This document shows positions 25,784 through 35,044 of a stretch of DNA of 64,000 nt, piece after piece. A program made the translations under genes and the position numbers. The first letter of the stretch is position 1; each line of letters begins with the position of its first letter. The notes under the pieces are model-generated. The model was not told where the DNA came from, did not search any database, and worked only from the letters and a program-made list of their open reading frames with translations. This stretch comes from Phocaeicola massiliensis B84634 = Timone 84634 = DSM 17679 = JCM 13223. GTDB taxonomy: Bacteria; Bacteroidota; Bacteroidia; Bacteroidales; Bacteroidaceae. The stretch lies in NCBI RefSeq assembly GCF_000382445.1, contig NZ_KB905472.1:1121505-1185504 (forward strand). The letters run 5' to 3'.

Positions 25784-27370
25784 TTAGATTGCTTCAATGA
25801 ATTTCACGACAGCTTCACGGTCTTCTTTGCTTAACGTACGGAACTTCTCAATTGTCCACCGGGCATCACTTTGTGCATTTCCATGCCACATGATAGCTTC
25901 GATTACATTGCGTGCGCGACAGTCGTGCAGACGGTCACTGGCTCCGGTGCAAATGGCAGATAAGCCACGTCCCCATAACGGGGTGGTGCGGCACCAGCCG
26001 GTGCGGATATCATTCTCCATATACAGTCGATGTTGTACAAAATCGCTATACGGCCAAATGGTCTGATCGGGATATCTGGGCAAGCGTGCATCTCCGTCAC
26101 TGAAGAATCCGCTTGGATCTGTAAAATTGTCCTTGCCGGTTTTCCATGATGGGCGGTGACAGCTGGCACAACCGATTTCGCGGAAGAGCGAACGCCCCTT
26201 TTGCACGTCGGGATCATCCAGATTACGTGCCGCAGGCACTGCAAGCCCTCTGTGCCAGATCATAAAGTCCACATAATCATCATCTGTCATTTCGACTGGC
26301 AGTTCTTGATTCATCAGATAGTTTATGATATCTTCCTTTACATTTCCGGTTTTGTTCCAATCCGGAAAATATTCATAGAATTTGTTTTGCACTTCAGGAT
26401 CATTTGCCGCTGTATTGGCATAAGTCTGTGTCATATAATGATAACGACGGTTGCTGCGTGTTACATTGGTAATATTCCAAATGGCATTGGCTCCTGCCGC
26501 ATCTTGCAGCGGACCACGGCTCAGTGCATAAGTATAACGGAACGGGTGAGTGGTGTTGCCATAGGTTTTCACCCATTTGCCATTGGCAAAGAAGCTGGGA
26601 TTCAGTGAAACACCGGCTTTTTCCTGGCGGATATACTCGGCTTTCAGTGAATCATCGGGAATTGCATCTATCAATCCGGTACCATAAATGCCGATGGTGG
26701 ACTCCAGACGAACCTTGACATTGGCATAATCTACCGTCTTACCATTCACTTCCAATGGAACATAATAGGCATCTTCAGGGATGGTGACTTCCGGATAAAT
26801 CAGGCTGTAGGTCTCTCCGTCAGGGAATTTATTACCCCATTCATCTGTGTAATCGAGCCATTCTATATTGATTTTATCTTCATCAATGGGAGCCTTGAAT
26901 GGAGCTGTTGCTTTGGTTTGGGGCATACCGGTCAGTGAAGAAAGATAAGTATCGGTATGGTCTGTCACTACCAGCAGATAACCGTTTCCCCAATCATCGG
27001 CACGATACCGTTCCATACGTTTCCCATGCCCATATCCCGGATGGCAGGACATACAGGAGTTGCGTACATAAAGTGGACCGAGACCGTTGAACGGCTTCGT
27101 GTTTTGTGTATAGGTACGCTCAAAGAAATATTCTCCATACTTGAACTTGTCGGTCATACCGGCATTCTCGACAGCAGGGGTGGGGTCTTCGTAAGCAGAA
27201 GCCGAACTGTTGAAGGTAGTACCCAGCAATCCTCCGGCATACCATTCCTCATCCGTAACCGGTTCTATCGGCGGATTAATTTGCCGCGGAGCATCTTCAT
27301 CGCTGCAAGCGGCGAACGAGAGTACCGCCAGTCCCATCAGGAAATATTTTGAATAAAAAAATCCTTTCAT
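25784..27370 (-). CDS. Di-haem oxidoreductase lipoprotein (DUF1111/thiol oxidoreductase family)
   Basis: A 528-residue c-type cytochrome. An SPII signal with lipobox SFAAC (C22) anchors it to the envelope. Haem sites are CMSCH at 106-110 and CASCH at 401-405. The family's C-terminal signature is present in altered form: RLHDCRARNVIEAIMWHGNAQ, where HDGRAR is the form I recall from other members. The family is often encoded beside imelysins, as here (gene at 27412, 41 bp upstream). It probably transfers electrons to or from a metal or peroxide substrate in the periplasm; the substrate is unknown. The downstream ccsBA gene provides maturation. Confidence 0.88.
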   Translation of the reverse strand: MKGFFYSKYFLMGLAVLSFAACSDEDAPRQINPPIEPVTDEEWYAGGLLGTTFNSSASAYEDPTPAVENAGMTDKFKYGEYFFERTYTQNTKPFNGLGPLYVRNSCMSCHPGYGHGKRMERYRADDWGNGYLLVVTDHTDTYLSSLTGMPQTKATAPFKAPIDEDKINIEWLDYTDEWGNKFPDGETYSLIYPEVTIPEDAYYVPLEVNGKTVDYANVKVRLESTIGIYGTGLIDAIPDDSLKAEYIRQEKAGVSLNPSFFANGKWVKTYGNTTHPFRYTYALSRGPLQDAAGANAIWNITNVTRSNRRYHYMTQTYANTAANDPEVQNKFYEYFPDWNKTGNVKEDIINYLMNQELPVEMTDDDYVDFMIWHRGLAVPAARNLDDPDVQKGRSLFREIGCASCHRPSWKTGKDNFTDPSGFFSDGDARLPRYPDQTIWPYSDFVQHRLYMENDIRTGWCRTTPLWGRGLSAICTGASDRLHDCRARNVIEAIMWHGNAQSDARWTIEKFRTLSKEDREAVVKFIEAI

Positions 27371-27411
27371 GTTCTTCTTTGTTTGTTCTCAGATATATTG
27401 GTGTTGCTATT

Positions 27412-28593
27412 TTATTTGGCAAGTTCAGCCTTTACTTCCGTTAAGACATCGTCCAAGGCTTTGCAGGCATCCATTGCCTCTTGGCAAGAGTCATCCGTAT
27501 AGTTTAATACAAACGGTGCTTTCATTGCTTTTATTTTGTTCAATGCACTGGTGATGGCATAGATCGTTTTGGTATCCAGGTCGGCGTTTACAGATGCCAT
27601 ATAGTTGTGCAATGATTTACTTTCATCACGCTGTCCTTCTATACCACCCATATAGGCATTCTGTATGCTGATGATGTTGTCATAAAAGTCGGTGATGGAG
27701 TTGTAGCTGTAAGGAGATTCGATGTAGTTTTTGTCTTCACCGGTGTGAGGCTTTCCGATTTTAGAGGTGCCTACTTCGTCGGCAATGGTTTTGCAACCGT
27801 CGATGATGGCCTGCATAGCTCCTGTCCAACTGGTGTAAGTACTGCCCACTTGTCCGGCCAGCATCATGTTCTGTGTATACGAGTTTTCACCGCCTGCCAC
27901 AGTCGTATTCCATTCCAGTTCGTCTACTACTTTGGTTACACGGTTTGCGTCCACATTGTCTGCACCGGCCCATGATATCTGCAATTGATAACATTTGTTG
28001 CGCAGGTCGCCTGCCACGGCAATGGCATAAGTCAATTCTTTATCTTTAATTTTCGAGACTGCTTTAGGGCTGCCGGCTTCAAAGATAATATATTCGATAC
28101 CGTGAAATCCAAGCAACTCCGGACCGAGTTTTACACCTGCCCATACATCGGCATCTTCAGCTTCCATGGCTGTAATGTGAGATGTGTTTTTCATTTCGTC
28201 CAACAGACCATCCAAGTCAAGCGGCCATGAATCGATGTGCGGATCTATACCAAAGTCGGAAGCTGCTCCAAACAGGAATGCTTCACTCTTTTCCCACCAT
28301 GCACGTGCGTTGAGGAATGTCTCACACACGGATTTCACATTATCATCCGTTTTATCGGCTTTCAGTGCTTTCAGCTTTTCAACCAAAGCTTCTGTCTGGT
28401 CAGCCAGACCGGTGTATGTAACAATCACTGTATTCTTGGTAAACTGATCAGCAATAGCCTGATATCTTTTATCTTTTTCAGATAATTCGGTATCACCGCC
28501 GTCCGGGTCGTCATCATCGCTGCATGCACTGAAATTGAATGTCATCATCGCTGCCATGGCAGCATACAGGGGAAATCTTAAAAACTTTTTCAT
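27412..28593 (-). CDS. Imelysin-family lipoprotein
   Basis: A 393-residue exported lipoprotein. The signal ends in the lipobox FSAC (C24), followed by an acidic stretch SDDDDPDGGD of the kind that marks surface-exposed lipoproteins in Bacteroides. The imelysin (M75/IrpA/EfeO-like) motif GxHxxE is seen as GFHGIEYIIFE with G162, H164 and E167. The protein is otherwise helical, as in the two four-helix bundles of the family. Imelysins are linked to iron uptake and are probably not peptidases. It lies between a porin gene (29 bp upstream) and the di-haem oxidoreductase. Confidence 0.92.
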   Translation of the reverse strand: MKKFLRFPLYAAMAAMMTFNFSACSDDDDPDGGDTELSEKDKRYQAIADQFTKNTVIVTYTGLADQTEALVEKLKALKADKTDDNVKSVCETFLNARAWWEKSEAFLFGAASDFGIDPHIDSWPLDLDGLLDEMKNTSHITAMEAEDADVWAGVKLGPELLGFHGIEYIIFEAGSPKAVSKIKDKELTYAIAVAGDLRNKCYQLQISWAGADNVDANRVTKVVDELEWNTTVAGGENSYTQNMMLAGQVGSTYTSWTGAMQAIIDGCKTIADEVGTSKIGKPHTGEDKNYIESPYSYNSITDFYDNIISIQNAYMGGIEGQRDESKSLHNYMASVNADLDTKTIYAITSALNKIKAMKAPFVLNYTDDSCQEAMDACKALDDVLTEVKAELAK

Positions 28594-28622
28594 ACCTCTT
28601 TTAATTAAATATTAAATTATTG

Positions 28623-29948
28623 TTATTTTATAAAATAGCCTGCATAAGCAATACCTAAAGAAATGGACGGTTCGTTATTATATTGACTTTTCAGGAAGCG
28701 TTGTGAATACTCTGCTTTCACAACTATTTCTTTTATCGGATAATAGTTAACGCCTATTGCCATACGTTGGCGGTCTGTCCACGAATATTTTGTAGCTCCT
28801 TTGACCGGTACATAAGAATCATAATATTCATAGCGTCCGAACACATAGAGTTTGTCTCCCGATTCGCGTAACTTTCTGATTTGGGAGAATACATTATATC
28901 CGGCTTCAATGCCGCCTGCCACTGCATTCTTTCCCACATGAGTACGCTTATAGGGCGATGTGCTGGACTGTTCGCGGTTATATTTTGATATGGTCGCTGC
29001 ATCTCCCAAGTGCCCGTAATCTATGTTTCCGCGTGCTATCCAGTTGTGTCCCTTATAATCAAAGTCGAATGCAGCAATGCTTACAGCTCCTTTGGTATCT
29101 TTGTATTTGCCTTGGTCTGCCTGAAGAGTATTATTGAAGCTATGGCCGTAATAGGCGCTCAGTCCCATGCGCAAGCCGGGAACGGAATAGTTGTCTATAC
29201 GCATGGCTACTGCATAATTGTTGGCCGGAGTGAACTCAAATGCGGAGCCCGAACCATTTTTTATCCATTGGTCTTTTGAAAAATGCATTGAATTGAGGGC
29301 AGGAATCAACATGGCTTCATATCTCCAGTCACCGGTGCGTCCCCAAATACTTATACCGGTTTCGTGCCATGTGCATGGCATGATTGTGTTCTCTCCCTCG
29401 GGGCGGTATACAGTGAAGAATTCGTTAGGAAGGTGATGGGCATTGGTATACCCCACAGGAACTATAATATGTCCGGCACGGATATTGAACTCAGGACAGA
29501 ATGATTTCTGTATCCAGAATTGTTCCAAGGCAACTTCACCGCCACGTTCTATCTCTTTTTCCCATTCGCCCACTTCTTCCTGTTCCATTTCTACGGCAGA
29601 CTCTGTTCCACCGTGTTCAAACTCAATTTCGCTTCCCATTGTCCAGCCTTTGCCGAAATCATATCCTATCATGATGACTACATGAGGAAGATCGAACTGT
29701 CCATGACTTTTGGCATCTTTATAATCTTCCGCTTTAGAGTAGCGGTTGATATTGTCACTGTAGAAGTTGCGTGTCATTACAGCTTCACCATAGCCCCCCA
29801 ACGTAAGCCTTGACTTTTGGGGAGCATTCTTTCCCGTTGTTTTTTCTGTGCGGTTGCTTTCTTTGTCTTTGTCAATGCCGTTTTCGGCATATAGACCGGT
29901 CATACAGCTTGCAAAGGCTATAGAAAACAATAATACCTTTCTCTTCAT
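28623..29948 (-). CDS. Outer-membrane porin of the imelysin operon
   Basis: A 441-residue outer-membrane beta-barrel. A signal peptide MKRKVLLFSIAFASCMTGLYA is followed by a charged linker, then barrel strands with alternating aromatics (RLTLGGYGEAVMTRNFYSD, GYDFGKGWTMGSEIEFEHGG, FNIRAGHIIVPVGYTNAHH). The last strand ends GIAYAGYFIK. It resembles OprP/OprO-type porins. It is the promoter-proximal gene of the porin-imelysin-dihaem-CcsBA operon, with box CAAAGTTA (reverse) at 29980-29987. It probably admits an iron-containing or anionic solute for this module (inference). Confidence 0.85.
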   Translation of the reverse strand: MKRKVLLFSIAFASCMTGLYAENGIDKDKESNRTEKTTGKNAPQKSRLTLGGYGEAVMTRNFYSDNINRYSKAEDYKDAKSHGQFDLPHVVIMIGYDFGKGWTMGSEIEFEHGGTESAVEMEQEEVGEWEKEIERGGEVALEQFWIQKSFCPEFNIRAGHIIVPVGYTNAHHLPNEFFTVYRPEGENTIMPCTWHETGISIWGRTGDWRYEAMLIPALNSMHFSKDQWIKNGSGSAFEFTPANNYAVAMRIDNYSVPGLRMGLSAYYGHSFNNTLQADQGKYKDTKGAVSIAAFDFDYKGHNWIARGNIDYGHLGDAATISKYNREQSSTSPYKRTHVGKNAVAGGIEAGYNVFSQIRKLRESGDKLYVFGRYEYYDSYVPVKGATKYSWTDRQRMAIGVNYYPIKEIVVKAEYSQRFLKSQYNNEPSISLGIAYAGYFIK

Positions 29949-29979
29949 TTGCTTTAAATTTTATAATTTTAAGATGCTG

Positions 29980-29987
29980 CAAAGTTA
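29980..29987 (-). promoter_or_regulatory. -7 box of the porin-imelysin operon
   Basis: CAAAGTTA on the + strand is TAACTTTG on the transcribed strand, matching TAnnTTTG, 32 bp upstream of the porin ATG. The 410-bp intergenic region 29949-30358 otherwise holds only A+T-rich DNA and the palindromic array at 30175. Confidence 0.6.
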
Positions 29988-30174
29988 GAGGGAGTTAAAG
30001 GGTGGGGCAATACCCAAAAATGGGTAATGTTCAGTGAAGAATTGGTAATGAGTAGGTATTATTGTAATAACGGGTCACCTTATTTTCTTGGGGATTAATA
30101 TATTATATCATCAACCAAGAAAAGAGTAAGCCATTTCTTAGAGTCAGCCAAGCCCTTTTAAACGGAAGATTATT

Positions 30175-30262
30175 ACAGTCTGTTACGGCAGACTGTACAG
30201 TCCGTTACGGTGGACTGTACGGTTCACTGCAACAGACTATACAGTCCATTGCCGAAGACTGT
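30175..30262. repeat. Four tandem 22-bp palindromic units (array 1)
   Basis: Four consecutive 22-bp units start at 30175, 30197, 30219 and 30241. Units 1, 2 and 4 begin ACAGTC and end GACTGT; each is an imperfect inverted repeat around a GTTACGG or ATTGCCG core, and unit 3 is the most diverged. The outermost flanks (ATTACAGTC and GACTGTAGTAAT) are also complementary, so the whole array could fold as one structure. It lies between the Crp/Fnr gene and the porin operon it precedes. It is not a CRISPR array because there are no spacers. Confidence 0.85.
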
Positions 30263-30358
30263 AGTAATCCGACTTATAGACAGGCATAATCGAAAGGATG
30301 AAAACGCTTATTCTTATAGAGGCAGATTCAATCTTCCTGAATACAGGCTGTTTTCTTT

Positions 30359-30931
30359 TCAGGACTCTTTTTCGTTACTTCTGATGCGGCTGAGTGTGGG
30401 AAGAGTAATTCCCAGATAGGAAGCGATATATCCCAAGTTGGCACGTTCGCATACGGCAGGAAATTGTATTTTCATCTGTTCATATCGTTCTTTGGCAGGC
30501 AAGGTGAGCCGTTCCTTATGAGTGCGGTGCAGGCGTCTGTATTCATCCTGATGGATAACTCTTCCCCAGTTTGCCCATTCGATATTGGTCCGGAACAGAT
30601 GGGTGAGATGACTGAGTGAGATTTCATAAACCTCCATATCTTCCAGTGACTCTACGAATTCTTCGCTCAGCTTATTGTAATATAGTTCGTCCATGCTGAA
30701 TACTATATTACCTTCGCATGAAAAAGATGTTGTGATTTCTTCTCCGTCTACCAGCCAATAGGAACGAGTCATTCCTTTTTCTATAAAGTAGGCCACCTTA
30801 CAATAGATGCCTTCTTTTATCAATTGGTATTTCTTGGGGAAGCGATGAGGCTTCAGGCACGGGACCAGCAAATCTATACTTTGGTCGGATACCGGATAGT
30901 CCTGCTTTATCTTTTTTATTATATTTTCCAT
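30359..30931 (-). CDS. Crp/Fnr-family transcriptional regulator
   Basis: A 190-residue cytosolic regulator. Residues 1-120 form the cyclic-nucleotide-binding-like beta-roll (KYQLIKEGIYCKVAYFIEKGMTRSYWLVDGEEITTSF), and the C-terminal segment has a helix-turn-helix (ANLGYIASYLGITLPTLSRIRS). It lacks both the Fnr cysteines and the Crp phosphate-binding motif, as is usual in this large Bacteroidetes subgroup. It is encoded upstream of the imelysin operon in the same direction, 410 bp away. Box CAAAGTTA (reverse) at 30963-30970 is its likely promoter. Its effector is unknown. Confidence 0.92.
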   Translation of the reverse strand: MENIIKKIKQDYPVSDQSIDLLVPCLKPHRFPKKYQLIKEGIYCKVAYFIEKGMTRSYWLVDGEEITTSFSCEGNIVFSMDELYYNKLSEEFVESLEDMEVYEISLSHLTHLFRTNIEWANWGRVIHQDEYRRLHRTHKERLTLPAKERYEQMKIQFPAVCERANLGYIASYLGITLPTLSRIRSNEKES

Positions 30932-30962
30932 TATCGTATCGTTATGTTTGATATTCAGTGTT

Positions 30963-30970
30963 CAAAGTTA
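30963..30970 (-). promoter_or_regulatory. -7 box of Crp/Fnr gene
   Basis: CAAAGTTA as read on +, 32 bp upstream of the ATG. It is part of the divergent region shared with the P-type ATPase gene. Confidence 0.55.
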
Positions 30971-31124
30971 TGTATTTCCCATCACAATGTGGCAAAGGGC
31001 AGGACATATTTTTGCTTTCCTTATCTATATATGGTTGCCGGGCGGATTAAAATCCTTATTTTAGGTATTCTTGAATCATATTTATGAATTTCTTTTTTGC
31101 AACTTACTTGCATGTTTTTTCGTT

Positions 31125-31132
31125 TACCTTTG
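31125..31132 (+). promoter_or_regulatory. -7 box of P-type ATPase gene
   Basis: TACCTTTG lies 27 bp upstream of the ATG at 31159. Its position inside the longer open frame supports the downstream start, because transcription would begin after the upstream ATG at 31084. Confidence 0.55.
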
Positions 31133-31158
31133 CGTCGGTAACAAATAAGACAATAGAT

Positions 31159-33039
31159 ATGAAACAGTATCGTAATGAAATCTTCTCGTTTCTGATGTTG
31201 ATGGCGGGAGTTCTGCTGGAATATGCACAGACGCCATGGTTTGCACTGCCTTATGTCAGTCTTGTCTGGTTTCTGGCGGCAGTCGCGCCGGTTGGCCTTC
31301 CTGTCATGGCTGAAGCATGGGAGCATTTGATGAAGAAAGAGTATTTTAGTGAGTTTATGCTGATGACGATTGCTACTATAGGTGCCTTTTGCATTGGTGA
31401 ATATCCGGAGGGGGTGGCAGTAATGTTGTTTTATGCTGTAGGCGAGCAGTTGCAGGATAGCGCCGTAGACAAAGCACGCGACAATATTCGTGCCCTGCTT
31501 GATATGCGTCCGCGCACAGCTTCTGTCTTTCGTAAAGGCCAATATTCGATTGTTTCGCCCGAAGCGGTAGAGACAGGAGAAACCATCGAAGTAAAAGTGG
31601 GCGAGAAAGTCCCTTTGGACGGTGTGTTGCAAAATGAGGTGGGAGTATTCAACACGGCGGCATTGACCGGTGAAAGTCTCCCGCGCTCGGTGAGGCAATC
31701 CGGTGAAGTGCTGGCAGGTATGATTCCGGTAAATGAGACCATTCGGCTGAGTGTAACGAAACCTTACAGCCAAAGCACCTTGGCACGTATGCTGGAGATG
31801 GTGGAGGAAGCTGCCGAATGCAAGGCACCGACAGAACTGTTCATGCGTAAGGTTGCCCGCTACTATACTCCGGCGGTTATCGGGATTGCATTTCTTATTC
31901 CGGTGCTTCCGTTTCTTTATTCATTGGTGCAGCCATCCTTTATCTATCTGTTTGCCAGCTGGCTGTATCGTTCTCTGGTGTTCCTCGTGATATCCTGTCC
32001 GTGTGCTCTGGTAGTGAGTATTCCATTGGGTTACTTTGGAGGCATCGGTGCGGCATCACACAAAGGCATTCTTTTCAAAGGGGGCAATTATTTGGACGCC
32101 ATCACGAAAGCAGACACGTTTGTTTTTGACAAGACCGGTACACTGACTACAGGCAACTTTCGCGTTTGCCGGATAGAGACTGCGGGAATATATTCGGAGG
32201 CAGAAGTCCTGAAATATATTGCATCGGCAGAAAGCAAGAGCAGCCACCCGATGGCAAAAGCCGTGGTGGAGTATGCAAAACAGCAGCAGGCAACCCTTTA
32301 TCCGGTAGGGGCGGTGACGGAGATTGCCGGGTACGGACTGGAAGCATACATCGGTGGCAAACAGATACTGGCAGGCAACTATAGGTTGATGGACAAGTAT
32401 GGAATAGCTTATCCGGAAGGATTGCATGAAATGCCCGAAAGCCTGATACTGTGTGCCTGCAACGGTATTTATGCAGGTGTGGTTGTTATGGAAGATGAGC
32501 TGAAGGATGATGCGGTAGAAGCTATTCGAGGATTGAAGCAACAAGGTATCAGGCATTTTGAAATCCTGTCGGGGGATAAGACCGCATTGGTACAAAACAT
32601 TGCACACCGTCTGGATATCCGGCATGCTTATGGCGATTTATTACCGGCCGATAAGGTGGCCCGCCTTCAGAAGTTGAAGGACGAGAAACATTGTGTGGCT
32701 TTTGTGGGAGACGGAATCAATGATGCACCGGTGTTGGCATTGAGCGATGTTGGCATTGCGATGGGAGGTTTGGGAAGTGATATAGCGATTGAGACAGCAG
32801 ATGTGATTATTCAGGACGACAGCTTGTCGAAGCTGGTAACGGCTGTCAGGATAGGAAAATACACGCGTCGCATCATTTGGCAGAATATCATATTGGCTTT
32901 TTTAGTGAAATTTGCCATCCTTGCATTGGGAACGGTAGGAGTGGCGACACTGTGGGAAGCTGTTTTTGCAGATTCGGGTGTGGCTCTGCTGGCTATTTTC
33001 AATGCTATGCGCATTAACAGACTGATAAAACATTCGTAG
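31159..33039 (+). CDS. Heavy-metal P1B-type ATPase (Zn/Cd type)
   Basis: A 626-residue inner-membrane metal exporter. The start at 31159 (MKQYRNEIFSF) is preferred because the promoter box lies at 31125-31132. All P-type motifs are present: TGES actuator loop at 170-173, ion-site CPC at 280-282 (ISCPCALVVS), phosphorylation DKTGTLT with D324, the HP pair at 363-364 (SSHPMAKAV) and GDGINDAPVLA. The last helix has DSGVALLAIFNAMRI, whose aspartate is typical of the Zn2+/Cd2+/Pb2+ subgroup. No N-terminal metal-binding domain is present. It is monocistronic and ends at a strong hairpin. Confidence 0.93.
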   Translation: MKQYRNEIFSFLMLMAGVLLEYAQTPWFALPYVSLVWFLAAVAPVGLPVMAEAWEHLMKKEYFSEFMLMTIATIGAFCIGEYPEGVAVMLFYAVGEQLQDSAVDKARDNIRALLDMRPRTASVFRKGQYSIVSPEAVETGETIEVKVGEKVPLDGVLQNEVGVFNTAALTGESLPRSVRQSGEVLAGMIPVNETIRLSVTKPYSQSTLARMLEMVEEAAECKAPTELFMRKVARYYTPAVIGIAFLIPVLPFLYSLVQPSFIYLFASWLYRSLVFLVISCPCALVVSIPLGYFGGIGAASHKGILFKGGNYLDAITKADTFVFDKTGTLTTGNFRVCRIETAGIYSEAEVLKYIASAESKSSHPMAKAVVEYAKQQQATLYPVGAVTEIAGYGLEAYIGGKQILAGNYRLMDKYGIAYPEGLHEMPESLILCACNGIYAGVVVMEDELKDDAVEAIRGLKQQGIRHFEILSGDKTALVQNIAHRLDIRHAYGDLLPADKVARLQKLKDEKHCVAFVGDGINDAPVLALSDVGIAMGGLGSDIAIETADVIIQDDSLSKLVTAVRIGKYTRRIIWQNIILAFLVKFAILALGTVGVATLWEAVFADSGVALLAIFNAMRINRLIKHS

Positions 33040-33107
33040 AAATGGTTGGGGGGATTTTAATTAAATGAAAGAAAATACCCACTGCCGGGATTCTCGAAAG
33101 GAAAAAA

Positions 33108-33162
33108 GCAACACGGATTTCGCAGAAATGAAGCCGAAGCCAATCTGCGGAATCCGTGTTGC
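33108..33162. terminator. Bidirectional terminator / CACGGAT-type inverted repeat
   Basis: Arms of 19 bases at 33108-33126 (GCAACACGGATTTCGCAGA) and 33144-33162 pair with a single mismatch across a 17-nt loop. It lies between convergent genes ending at 33039 and 33191. The ACACGGATT core recurs in the hairpin at 63754. Confidence 0.75.
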
Positions 33163-33190
33163 AGAAAGAATAGACCGTTACTGTGCCGGC

Positions 33191-34879
33191 TTATCCGAGC
33201 GAGAGAATCAGTAATTGAGCCGTGAGTACCCGCAGAAACATCGTGAGCGGATACACAGTGGCATAACCCACTGCGGGTGCGTCACATGAGGTGAGGTCAT
33301 TGGAATAAGCCAAAGCGGGCGGATTGGTCGTTGCTCCCGATAATACTCCGATAAGGGTATAATAGTTCAACTTGAAAACATAGCGCCCGATAAATCCCAC
33401 TATCAGCAGAGGCAGCACGGTGATAATGGCACCATAACCTATCCATATATATCCTCCTTCATTGATAATCGTTTCAATGAATCCTTTACCCGCACCAAGT
33501 CCCACGCAGGCAAGAAATAAAGAGATACCTATCTCGCGAACCATCAGGTTCGCACTGATGGTAGTGTAGGTGATTAGTTTGTACTGAGGTCCGAAGCGGC
33601 TTATCAGAATAGAGATGATAAGCGGTCCTCCTGCCAGTCCCAACTTAACCGGTTGGGGAATGCCGGGGAACATGAACGGAGTACTGCCCAATATGCATCC
33701 CAGTGCGATACCCAGAAAGATAGGAATCAGATTAGGGTGATTCAATCGTTTCATCGAGTTGCCTAGTATTTTTTCGGCTTGCGCCACTCCCAGTTCACTG
33801 CCGACAATCTTTACACGGTCACCCATCTGCAATTGCAGGTGGGGAGTGGCGACAAGGTCTACTCCCGAACGGTTTACACGCGTGATACTGACTCCAAAAT
33901 CATTACGGATTTTAAGTTGTGCCAGAGTCTTTCCGTTCAGCTCAGGCTTGGTAATCAGAATCTTTCTGGAAATCAGGTTCTTATTCTTAAAATCCCATTC
34001 CACATTTACCTGTTTGCCAAAGAAAACGGTAATTGCCTCCACGTCTATCGGGTTGGCAATGACAAGAATTTCATCATTCAGATGAAAGATTGTATTTGAG
34101 TTGACAAGTTCTGTCTGCTTGTCTCCGTTACAGTAGCGGATACGCGAAATAACGAAGTCACGGTTTACCAGCGGTTTAATGTCTTTAATCGTTTTTCCGT
34201 TTACTGCTTCATTTCTGATTTCCAATGAGATGGGGCGTACGGTCAGTTCTTGCAAATGTCCCAAACCGCGTTCTGCTTCTGCCTCTTCCTGCTTCGGTTT
34301 AATCTGCAATAAATATTTCAGCGCAAGCAGTGAAAGGATGCAGCCTACCACTCCCAGCGGGTATGAAACGGCATAACCGAGTGCGATTTCGGGTGCATCA
34401 ATGCCATTCAAGTCGCTGTTGGCCTGCTGTGCGGCTCCCAGTCCGGGGGTATTGGTGACAGCTCCCGACAGGATACCCACCATTGTGGTGATAGGCACTC
34501 CGGTGATGAAGTGCAGTGTCACCGTGATGACAACTCCCAGAAATACGACCATCATGGCAAGCATGTTCAGCGTAAATCCTCCCTTCTTGAAAGCCGAGAA
34601 GAAGCCCGGTCCTACTTGCAGACCGACAGAGTAGACGAACAGTATCAATCCGAATTCTTTTAGGAAATGGAGCAGATGCTCATCCAGGTTCAGATTGAAA
34701 TGTCCGAATACGATTCCTACAAAAAGTATCCATGTCACACCTAATGATATGCCTGCCACTTTTATCTTCCCCAGCATGATACCGAAGGCAATGACAAGCG
34801 AAAGAATCAATACGGAGTGTGCTACTCCGCCACCCCACAGGTTGGGGTATCCTTCAAATAGATTTCTAAAAAGTTCCAT
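33191..34879 (-). CDS. AspT/YidE/YbjL-type transporter with RCK_C domains
   Basis: A 562-residue inner-membrane transporter of the aspartate:alanine exchanger (AAEx) family. Two duplicated membrane blocks are visible, each with the repeat signature GVLSGAxTNTPxLA ([19 protein letters not shown] near 135 and [16 protein letters not shown] near 520). Between them are two RCK_C/TrkA-C-like regulatory domains (about 205-290 and 290-375). YidE-type members are putative; whether this one exchanges aspartate for alanine is not known. Its -7 box (CAAAGTTA, reverse, 34990-34997) nearly abuts that of the divergent cbiA gene. Confidence 0.88.
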   Translation of the reverse strand: MELFRNLFEGYPNLWGGGVAHSVLILSLVIAFGIMLGKIKVAGISLGVTWILFVGIVFGHFNLNLDEHLLHFLKEFGLILFVYSVGLQVGPGFFSAFKKGGFTLNMLAMMVVFLGVVITVTLHFITGVPITTMVGILSGAVTNTPGLGAAQQANSDLNGIDAPEIALGYAVSYPLGVVGCILSLLALKYLLQIKPKQEEAEAERGLGHLQELTVRPISLEIRNEAVNGKTIKDIKPLVNRDFVISRIRYCNGDKQTELVNSNTIFHLNDEILVIANPIDVEAITVFFGKQVNVEWDFKNKNLISRKILITKPELNGKTLAQLKIRNDFGVSITRVNRSGVDLVATPHLQLQMGDRVKIVGSELGVAQAEKILGNSMKRLNHPNLIPIFLGIALGCILGSTPFMFPGIPQPVKLGLAGGPLIISILISRFGPQYKLITYTTISANLMVREIGISLFLACVGLGAGKGFIETIINEGGYIWIGYGAIITVLPLLIVGFIGRYVFKLNYYTLIGVLSGATTNPPALAYSNDLTSCDAPAVGYATVYPLTMFLRVLTAQLLILSLG

Positions 34880-34989
34880 TATTATATAATTAATTAAATG
34901 ATTATTCTATATCTGTTAATGGGAGTTTTTCATGTGTATCAGGAAGGTAAACAAAGTCAGGAAAGGGATTGTGTTGCTAAAATCGGACA

Positions 34990-35016
34990 CAAAGTTAGAT
35001 ATTTATTTTATATTTG
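34990..35016. promoter_or_regulatory. Back-to-back promoters, transporter / cobalamin operon
   Basis: The reverse-strand box CAAAGTTA at 34990-34997 and the forward box TATATTTG at 35009-35016 are only 11 bp apart. The two promoters must therefore overlap and probably exclude one another. The forward TSS would leave a leader of only about 20 nt before cbiA, leaving no room for a cobalamin riboswitch. Confidence 0.5.
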
Positions 35017-35044
35017 CACCCGATTTGAAATATAGATTGAAAAG

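Noticed and set aside
30175..30262. CRISPR-like array
   Set aside because: Units are contiguous, palindromic and diverged, with no spacers and no cas genes nearby.
30210..30419. 69-codon ORF starting GTG inside array 1
   Set aside because: It begins within the palindromic units and runs past the Crp/Fnr gene's stop codon on the opposite strand, with no recognisable domain.
34880..35044. Cobalamin riboswitch upstream of cbiA
   Set aside because: The predicted leader is only about 20 nt, and no B12-box-like GCCACTG motif was seen. None was seen upstream of the reverse cobalamin block either.
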